Source: Pseudomonadota bacterium
Lineage (GTDB): Bacteria; Pseudomonadota; Gammaproteobacteria; Enterobacterales; Enterobacteriaceae
Direction of reading: 5' to 3'
Assembly: GCA_023454395.1 (NCBI GenBank)
Contig: JAEYFY010000201.1
Location: 1-11,466, forward strand
DNA length: 11,466 nt
Made by a program: the position numbers and the translations under genes. Position 1 is the stretch's first letter, and every line of letters begins with the position of its first letter. Below the pieces are notes generated by a model. The model was given only the letters and a program-made list of their open reading frames with translations. It was not told the DNA's origin and did no database searches. Positions 6,042 through 11,466 of the stretch are shown here, one piece after another.

Positions 6042-6920
6042 TTATTTCAAATACTCACCATTGCGCAGTGCTTCAATACGCTTATCTAATGGCGGATGAG
6101 ATAAAAATAACTCGCTGAATGACTTATTACGACCATTGATACAGAAAGCCATCATGCTACTCTCTTCTTGTGGCTCGTAACTCGTTTTCAAGCGTTGTAA
6201 TGCCGCTATCATTTTTTCACGGCCAACAAGCTTTGCAGAACCCGCATCCGCATGGAATTCACGATAACGAGAGAACCACATGGTAATAATGCTGGCAAGA
6301 ATACCGAATACAATTTCCAGAACCATTGAAACCCCCATATAAACCCATGGGTTTCCATTGCTATTTTCACTCTCTTCGTCATTAGAGATAAAGTTAGCAA
6401 CAAATTGAGCGATGATACGAGAAATAAAGATAACGAAGGTATTCACAACACCTTGTAGCAAGGTCATGGTTATCATATCACCATTAGCGACATGGCTAAT
6501 TTCATGGGCAATAACCGCTTCTGCTTCATCTCGACTCATACTAGCTAACAAACCAGTACTCACAGCCACCAGCGAAGCATCACGGCGAGCGCCTGTTGCA
6601 AATGCATTAATATCGGGCGCATCGTAAATTGCCACTTGTGGCATTTTAATGCCGACTTGTTCAGATTGTCTTCTTACCGTATCTAATAACCAACGCTCTA
6701 CTTCTGAAGTTGGGTTTTCAATAACTTGACCGCCCACTGAACGTAATGCCATCCATTTTGACATTAATAGTGAAATAAATGCACCACCAAAGCCAAACAA
6801 GCCCGCCATGATCATCAAGCCTTGAACACTACGACCTTGTATACCTGTTAAAGATAAGATGATCCCAAAAACAAACATAACAGCTAAGTTTGTTAACAGG
6901 AATAAAGCAATTCTCATCAT
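6042..6920 (-). CDS. htpX: Membrane zinc metalloprotease HtpX
   Basis: A 292-aa M48-family protease of the inner membrane, one residue shorter than E. coli HtpX and similar throughout. It degrades misfolded membrane proteins together with FtsH. The catalytic HEISH motif is at 139-143 (zinc ligands His139 and His143, catalytic Glu140), and the third ligand Glu221 is in [11 protein letters not shown]. Hydrophobic segments lie at about 4-25, 33-52, 155-176 and 192-214. The C-terminus [18 protein letters not shown] is nearly identical to that in E. coli. Two adjacent ATGs occur; the first is chosen because E. coli also begins MMRIALF. AGGAA lies ten bases upstream (6931-6935). A sigma-32-like promoter at 6973-7000 fits its heat-shock role. 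The gene ends facing the shared terminator at 5959-5990. Confidence 0.96.
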   Translation of the reverse strand: MMRIALFLLTNLAVMFVFGIILSLTGIQGRSVQGLMIMAGLFGFGGAFISLLMSKWMALRSVGGQVIENPTSEVERWLLDTVRRQSEQVGIKMPQVAIYDAPDINAFATGARRDASLVAVSTGLLASMSRDEAEAVIAHEISHVANGDMITMTLLQGVVNTFVIFISRIIAQFVANFISNDEESENSNGNPWVYMGVSMVLEIVFGILASIITMWFSRYREFHADAGSAKLVGREKMIAALQRLKTSYEPQEESSMMAFCINGRNKSFSELFLSHPPLDKRIEALRNGEYLK

Positions 6921-6972
6921 ATTGATACTGTTCCTATTTTATCTAATTATCACATTGCTAAAACTGTCTTAT

Positions 6973-7000
6973 AAATAAGGCTTTTTTAGATTTTATCAAG
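6973..7000 (-). promoter_or_regulatory. Candidate sigma-32 heat-shock promoter of htpX
   Basis: On the minus strand, CTTGATA (7000-6994) and CCTTATTT (6980-6973) are spaced by 13 bp. They compare with the sigma-32 consensus CTTGAAA and CCCCATnT, with one mismatch in the first box and two in the second. E. coli htpX is a known heat-shock gene, which supports the reading. The start would lie about 45 bases before the coding region. Confidence 0.5.
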
Positions 7001-7259
7001 CTTTTTAACCTATTTAATATTAAAAACGATATAACTTTACATTTTGATAAAGAAATAGTCAGTGAACACCTAATATTAGGCATCATTTAAAGCTTAAGTA
7101 TAAAGTGAGATTGATAATAGATGATATGAATTTTCTGTTTTGTCGAACGAAAGGAATTTATTTAAGAAAGGCTTGTATTGTTGAATATCATAACCACGGG
7201 TTTACCATAAAGATGCCACCATTTACGATAATCGATAGAGCCATTATCTCTGTATTTTT

Positions 7260-7292
7260 ATGCACGACTCACAATATATGCAAGTCGTGCAT
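7260..7292. repeat. 10-bp perfect inverted repeat downstream of the porin gene
   Basis: ATGCACGACT (7260-7269) and AGTCGTGCAT (7283-7292) form a perfect stem with a 13-nt loop. It is GC-richer than its surroundings and lies 36 bases past the porin stop. On the minus strand it is followed by AAAAATA rather than T residues, so it is not a standard terminator. It may stabilise the porin mRNA 3' end or be a protein-binding dyad. Confidence 0.6.
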
Positions 7293-7327
7293 CTGATACG
7301 AGCAATAAACTCAATTAACGCTATAAA

Positions 7328-8680
7328 TTACATTTTAAAACGATATGTTGTTGTCATAGAGCCTGATAATGAATGAGCTCGTTGTGAGTGACCATCATAA
7401 AGTTTTGGTGTGGTATAGTCATTTTCTTGCTGGTGGTGCCAGCCGATACCACCGCTTAAAGAAACAGAAAGATTTTTTGTAGGTTTCCAGTAGCTAAATA
7501 AACCAAATTGCCCTTGTTTTAATCTTTCACCAGAATAACTGAATTCACTATAGTTGGTACGCGCACCAACAGACAGTTCTTTGCTAATTCTGTATTCAGC
7601 TTCCAATGCACCCATAACCTCACCATCACGTACATAGTCGATATCTGCATAAGCAGGTGAGTTAAAGCGTCCACGGGTATTACCAATTGGATTACGCGCA
7701 AATTGACCAACACCATTAGCTTTTTCTGCATCGGTATATGTCACACCTGTACGTAATGTCCATGGTGACTCTGGAATGCGCCATTCCATAGTACCTGCAA
7801 AGTGCCATGCATCATTATCAAAGTTACGTTTACCCTTATTGGCATCACTTAATGTACGTTTACCATCACTGCCGTAATCATGATAATAAACAACACCGCC
7901 AACAGTAACATCTGAGGTTAATTTATATTTTGCTTCTAAACCATGTTGACGGAATACATCATCCGCTTGACCATAGAAATAAAATACTTTTAACGGTTTA
8001 GAGTTATAGTTAATGCCACCAGTCAGCACATGGTCGATATTATGTCTAACGCCATTACCATCGCTGAAATACATTCTGTCGGTATTTGGGCTATCACGAC
8101 GCATTACTTTACCGTCAAGGAATAGTAAATCTAAGCTCCAGTCGCCCATTGCAGTGTTAGTTGCATAACCATTGTAGCTGTTTAATGATAAACGCTGTGA
8201 GTTTGTAAAAATACCAGTATTTTTCAGAGTAAACCAACCCGCTTTACCGTTAATTAACACTGGATCTAAATCAAATTTAACTTTTGCGAAGCGTTGACCA
8301 ATTTTGTTATAGCCTTTTGCGTCGCCATCATCATTATATAAAATTGCACGAGAGGCGAAGTCTTTACTTGCGCCTAATTTGATACCACCATAATAAGAGA
8401 CATCAAATCCTAGGATGTCACCTAAATAACCTGATTTGAAATCAGCTTGGAAGTTTTGACCCCAAGCATTGGCAACTTGCTTTCTGTAACGTTGCTCTTC
8501 TTTATCAAAACGGTTTTCAGTTTTTAAGTATTTCCACATATTGATTGTAGAAAGTTCAAGTTCTGAATCTGAAATAAACGCGCTTTCTTTAATTGAGTCT
8601 TCCCAATTTGCAGCATTAGCAGCGCTTACTGCTAAGAAGCAAGGAGACAACATAAACAATACTATTTTTTTTACTTTCAT
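7328..8680 (-). CDS. OprD/ChiP-family outer-membrane porin
   Basis: A 450-aa outer-membrane beta-barrel precursor. The N-terminus MKVKKIVLFMLSPCFLAVSA is a signal peptide with a likely cut after AANA (residue 23). The mature start (residues 30-100: SELELSTINMWKYLKTEN, then WGQNFQADFKSGYLGDILGFDVSYYGG) matches the substrate-specific OprD family, which includes E. coli chitoporin ChiP. GYLGDILGFDVSYYGGIKLG is the typical first-strand region, followed by about eighteen alternating amphipathic strands. Members admit small nutrients such as basic amino acids or sugars; the substrate cannot be read from sequence. The end is TTTYRFKM, with Phe third from the end rather than terminal, which is slightly unusual for a barrel signal. 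The ribosome site is weak (AGG at 8691-8693). No transport or enzyme gene adjoins it; its neighbours are proteases. The upstream regulatory region is unusually long. Confidence 0.85.
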   Translation of the reverse strand: MKVKKIVLFMLSPCFLAVSAANAANWEDSIKESAFISDSELELSTINMWKYLKTENRFDKEEQRYRKQVANAWGQNFQADFKSGYLGDILGFDVSYYGGIKLGASKDFASRAILYNDDGDAKGYNKIGQRFAKVKFDLDPVLINGKAGWFTLKNTGIFTNSQRLSLNSYNGYATNTAMGDWSLDLLFLDGKVMRRDSPNTDRMYFSDGNGVRHNIDHVLTGGINYNSKPLKVFYFYGQADDVFRQHGLEAKYKLTSDVTVGGVVYYHDYGSDGKRTLSDANKGKRNFDNDAWHFAGTMEWRIPESPWTLRTGVTYTDAEKANGVGQFARNPIGNTRGRFNSPAYADIDYVRDGEVMGALEAEYRISKELSVGARTNYSEFSYSGERLKQGQFGLFSYWKPTKNLSVSLSGGIGWHHQQENDYTTPKLYDGHSQRAHSLSGSMTTTYRFKM

Positions 8681-8845
8681 CTTAATGCAACCTGGTTAAT
8701 AAATATTTGAATTAAGTTATGCTGACTTATATTCAGCAAGTTTAATAAAACACCATTTTTTTATTTAGCTAAAAAATAACCTTTGATTAAATTTATAGTT
8801 GCACCATTTTCAAGCAATAGAGTCATTTTTTGGCGTAAAAAATCC

Positions 8846-8867
8846 AATATGGATATCTCACCATATT
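8846..8867. repeat. Interrupted palindrome in the porin upstream region
   Basis: AATATGG (8846-8852) and CCATATT (8861-8867) are perfect inverted 7-bp arms with an 8-bp spacer. Arm-to-arm spacing is about two helical turns, as for a dimeric regulator. It lies about 165 bp before the porin start codon. The binding protein is unknown. Confidence 0.45.
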
Positions 8868-8896
8868 TATATTTACTTATTTTTTTGCAATAAAAT

Positions 8897-8915
8897 CCTA
8901 TAAGCAAATTATAGG
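8897..8915. repeat. 19-bp interrupted palindrome in the porin upstream region
   Basis: CCTATAA, a 5-bp spacer GCAAA, and TTATAGG form a perfect dyad. It may be an operator site. TTTGC (8884-8888) and GCAAA (8904-8908) form a second, overlapping inverted pair. Confidence 0.45.
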
Positions 8916-9058
8916 TTATTTGCCTTTAGTCACTATCTCTTACGTAGAGAATCCTACTCTAAAAATATATTATTTTAGTTATAATATTTTGCTCTAAAAA
9001 TACATTTTGAACTCATAGAATAAAGATAACTCATCATTTAGGTAAGATTTTAGCTAAC

Positions 9059-9081
9059 GCGTCAATATCCAAAAATGACGC
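9059..9081. repeat. GCGTCA/TGACGC inverted pair in the porin upstream region
   Basis: GCGTCA (9059-9064) and TGACGC (9076-9081) are perfect inverted 6-bp arms with an 11-bp spacer. The GC-rich arms stand out in DNA that is otherwise strongly AT-rich, so this is a plausible regulator site, though the arms are short. Confidence 0.35.
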
Positions 9082-9523
9082 AAATATTTCATAATGTGTA
9101 TACTATAGTAATTTTATGTCAACTTTAGAGACCATTGTCACAACATGTTACATTTATTGCAATAGACATGCTATCAAATGAGATCTTAATCACAATAAAT
9201 AATCCTTTTATCTTTTTATTCCACTTATTAAATAAGAAACTCACCTCTTATCTAAAAATCAACCCAGCATTCGCTCTTATAGCTTACAAAACTTATTCAA
9301 GATATATTTCGAATTGAAAATTAAGTTACATAAAGTGAAATTTAAATATCCATTCATTAATAATAATTTATATTACTGGTAACTTAATATAGAGAAGAAC
9401 TAAAAATATAAAGGGTGGCATCTAAGAAACTATTATTGGTTTTCTTAAAAAGATTTTTGATAGAAAGCCTGATAAACATTGATTGGCAATAGTAATTTTA
9501 TATCTTGGCTAATATAAATATAA

Positions 9524-9561
9524 AACCCCCCAGCAATTGGTTATCCAACTATTGGGGGGTT
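9524..9561 (-). terminator. Rho-independent terminator of prc
   Basis: AACCCCCCA (9524-9532) and TGGGGGGTT (9553-9561) form a 9-bp stem with six G-C pairs. Inside the loop a second small stem, TTGG-TTAT-CCAA, can stack on it. On the minus strand the hairpin is followed by TTTTATATTTAT. It begins about 30 bases past the prc stop and insulates the porin upstream region from prc transcription. Confidence 0.88.
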
Positions 9562-9592
9562 ACTTTAAGTATCCGTTGTTATAACTGATAAC

Positions 9593-11466
9593 TTAATTTA
9601 ATAATTTCTTAGGCTTAAGCACTTTTGAGAGATCAACCGCAATTTTAGCAGTTTCATCTAAATAAGGATCTGGCCCCTCATAATCCTTAGGCAAATCATC
9701 GAGTGATTTCAACGCAGGCTTACCCTCTAATTTAAAACGCTCATTAATACGATTTAATTTAATGGCTTCTAGCTCTTTGTTTTCTTTCTCTCTTTCAGCG
9801 AAGTTTAAGATAACAAATTTATCTTCACCTTTTGCTTTGGCATCGTTATAACGCTGAATATCAGCAAAGATGTATGAAAACTCTCTGTCATTTGCGATGC
9901 GCTTAGTATGCTGCTCAGTTAATGGCGCTAACGCGGCTTTCAGCTTGTCTGAATACTCAGAGAGCTGGTAGCTTGCTGGAGAGATACTATCCCAAGGCAA
10001 TGCGTTATCTTCAAAACTTTCACCCATTTCAGCACTATCAAAGCTTGGTAACAACAAATCAGGGGTTACCCCTTTAAGTTGAGTACTGCCACCATTAATT
10101 CGATAGAATTTTTGAATAGTGTATTGCACTGAACCTAAACCAGGCCAATCAGGGCTTAGCATTTGGTCGTAAACACGGGTTAATGGGCGATATTGCTGAA
10201 CTGTTCCTTTACCGAACGTTTGCTCACCTACAATTAGCGCTCGTCCGTAGTCTTGCATTGCAGCCGCAAAAATTTCAGAGGCAGAAGCACTAAAGCGATT
10301 TACGATAACAACTAGTGGTCCTTTATAATACACGACATCATCTTTATCGAAATCTTGTCGTACACGACCATTATTATCTCTGACTTGCACAACGGGGCCA
10401 CTTGGAATAAATAATCCTGAAAGTGAAATCGCCTCTGTTAATGCACCACCACCATTACCGCGCAAATCAATGACTAAAGATGAAACATTATCTTTCGCCA
10501 CTTTTTGTAACTGTGTTTTTACGTCATTGGTTAAACCAACATAGAAGCTTGGAATATCCAAAATTGCAACTTTATCACCGTTAATCACTTTTTCAGTTAG
10601 CTTAACAGCTCTGTCTTCTAAACGGATTTGCTCTCTGACTAAAGTGATTGTTCTTGGTTTAGCGCCTTTCTCATCAGAAATAACTTCTAATTTTACTTGG
10701 CTACCTTTTGGTCCTTTAATCAACGCAACAATATCATCAAGTCGCCAGCCGACAACATCAACCATCGTTTTATTTTGTTGCCCTACAGCAATAATTTTAT
10801 CGCCTACTTTCAACTCTTTGCTTTTTGCAGCTGGGCCACCGGTTACCATAGAGTTGATCATAGGATAGTCATCATCCATCTGTAATACAGCGCCAATGCC
10901 TTCTAAGGATAGGCTCATTTCAGAATCAAAGGCTTCGGTATTTCTTGGTGATAAATAACTTGTATGAGGATCAATTTCGCGGGCGAATGCCGACATAATG
11001 ATTTGGAAAACATCTTCACTTTGGCTTTGCGTTTGACGACGTAACGCAGCTTTATAACGCTTAGTGAGGGTCTCTTTAACTTCGCTATCTGTTTTTTCAG
11101 ATAGTTTCAGGGTTAACCAATCATATTTTACTTTTTCATCCCAAAGTTTATCTAGCTCAGCTTGAGTTTGCGGCCATGGCGCTTTTGTTCTATCTAACTC
11201 AAACTTATCCTGACCAGTTAAATCCATGGGTTTATCTAGGCGGTTTAAGGCGTATTGAAAACGTTCAAAACGTCTTTTTTGCGCTAAATTAAAGAGATCA
11301 TAAAGAGGCTGAAGCTCCCCTTTTTTCAGATATTCGCCTACTTTGGTTTTTTCTTTATCAAATTGGGCAATATCTGATGCTAGCAACACATTGTGGCTAT
11401 AATCTAATAAATTAAGATAGCGATTAAAAATCTTTTCAGAAAAGCTCGCATCTAGCGAGAACTGAC
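9593..11466 (-). CDS. prc: Periplasmic tail-specific protease Prc (Tsp), 5' end beyond the window
   Basis: The 3' part, 624 codons, of a carboxyl-terminal processing protease (S41 family); E. coli Prc is 682 aa, so roughly 58 codons including the signal peptide lie beyond the right edge. The frame is open to position 11466, reading QFSLDASF, then RYLNLLDYSHNVLLASD. The GTG at 11389 is the internal Val of SHNVLL, not a start. A PDZ domain begins at SLEGIGAVLQMDDDYPMINS and contains the GGPAAKSKELKVGDKI loop. The catalytic serine lies in NRFSASASEIF (near 10270-10300) and the catalytic lysine in TFGKGTVQQY (near 10200-10220), giving the Ser-Lys dyad; IDLRGNGGGALTEA is the oxyanion-loop region. 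Prc trims FtsI and degrades periplasmic proteins with nonpolar C-termini. The C-terminus ends LKPKKLLN and is followed by a strong terminator. Confidence 0.96.
   Translation of the reverse strand, partial: QFSLDASFSEKIFNRYLNLLDYSHNVLLASDIAQFDKEKTKVGEYLKKGELQPLYDLFNLAQKRRFERFQYALNRLDKPMDLTGQDKFELDRTKAPWPQTQAELDKLWDEKVKYDWLTLKLSEKTDSEVKETLTKRYKAALRRQTQSQSEDVFQIIMSAFAREIDPHTSYLSPRNTEAFDSEMSLSLEGIGAVLQMDDDYPMINSMVTGGPAAKSKELKVGDKIIAVGQQNKTMVDVVGWRLDDIVALIKGPKGSQVKLEVISDEKGAKPRTITLVREQIRLEDRAVKLTEKVINGDKVAILDIPSFYVGLTNDVKTQLQKVAKDNVSSLVIDLRGNGGGALTEAISLSGLFIPSGPVVQVRDNNGRVRQDFDKDDVVYYKGPLVVIVNRFSASASEIFAAAMQDYGRALIVGEQTFGKGTVQQYRPLTRVYDQMLSPDWPGLGSVQYTIQKFYRINGGSTQLKGVTPDLLLPSFDSAEMGESFEDNALPWDSISPASYQLSEYSDKLKAALAPLTEQHTKRIANDREFSYIFADIQRYNDAKAKGEDKFVILNFAEREKENKELEAIKLNRINERFKLEGKPALKSLDDLPKDYEGPDPYLDETAKIAVDLSKVLKPKKLLN

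Larger units (their letters stand above)
6921..7327. other. Intergenic region between htpX and the porin gene
   Basis: This 407-bp AT-rich stretch holds the htpX promoter region at its left and the porin 3' flank at its right. It contains a 12-bp perfect palindrome CCTAATATTAGG (7069-7080) and a strong inverted repeat at 7260-7292. A 63-codon plus-strand frame beginning with GTG at 7105 has no ribosome site and no recognisable composition, so it is not called. No intrinsic terminator with a T run was found after the porin gene. Confidence 0.6.
8681..9523. other. Long AT-rich spacer upstream of the porin gene
   Basis: About 840 bp without a convincing gene, lying between the prc terminator and the porin start. 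Besides the separate palindromes listed, it has TGCTGA(7 nt)TCAGCA at 8720-8738, probably in the porin leader, and the 10-bp palindrome TACTATAGTA at 9101-9110. A 60-codon plus-strand frame starting with TTG at 9135 has no ribosome site or family resemblance and is not called. No clear porin promoter or CRP site could be chosen by eye. The composition would suit silencing by H-NS, which is an inference. Confidence 0.55.

Noticed and set aside
7105..7296. 63-codon plus-strand frame starting with GTG
   Set aside because: There is no Shine-Dalgarno sequence, no family resemblance, and it lies in AT-rich DNA between two minus-strand genes. It reads through the left arm of the 7260-7292 dyad and into its right arm.
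9135..9317. 60-codon plus-strand frame starting with TTG
   Set aside because: It has a rare start codon, no ribosome site and random-looking Ile/Asn/Lys/Leu-rich composition, as expected in very AT-rich DNA.
11387..11389. GTG at 11389 as the start of prc
   Set aside because: The frame stays open to the window edge and matches the E. coli Prc sequence before this codon (RYLNLLDYSHNV), so the GTG is an internal valine and the gene is cut by the window.

Overview
The window looks like a chromosomal segment of a low-GC enterobacterium of the Proteus/Providencia group (Morganellaceae). The proteins are very close to Escherichia coli HxpB (YniC), YdjM, TcyP (YdjN), HtpX and Prc. The DNA is AT-rich with long AT-rich spacers, and the hxpB-ydjM-tcyP order matches that in E. 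coli. The genus is an inference from base composition and protein similarity.

Layout. Positions 1-3280 are a conserved plus-strand block: hxpB (sugar-phosphatase), ydjM (inner-membrane DUF457 protein with a consensus LexA box) and tcyP (L-cystine symporter with a strong terminator). Positions about 3240-5990 are an accessory block. It holds an unrecognised 287-aa protein, a possible 31-aa single-span peptide, and an overlapping two-gene AbiE-like (type IV) toxin-antitoxin operon. The tcyP terminator, the leader and the first codons of the next gene occur twice here, at 3250-3374 and 4273-4396, about 83% identical by hand alignment. The unknown gene lies between the two copies. The AbiE-like operon is preceded by two perfect 22-bp direct repeats, each carrying an extended -10 element.

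Positions 5959-11466 are a minus-strand block: htpX (membrane zinc protease), an OprD/ChiP-like outer-membrane porin, and the 3' part of prc (periplasmic tail-specific protease), whose 5' end lies beyond the right edge. The porin is preceded by about 840 bp of AT-rich DNA without a convincing gene but with several interrupted palindromes. A bidirectional hairpin at 5959-5990 separates the converging toxin gene and htpX.

Functional reading: the core genes serve metabolite detoxification, SOS response, cystine import and envelope proteolysis. In E. coli, HtpX and Prc both act in envelope protein quality control. The 3240-5990 block looks like a small accessory or defence insertion between tcyP and htpX. 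The duplicated leader, the unknown protein and the duplicated toxin-antitoxin promoter are the least ordinary parts of the window.
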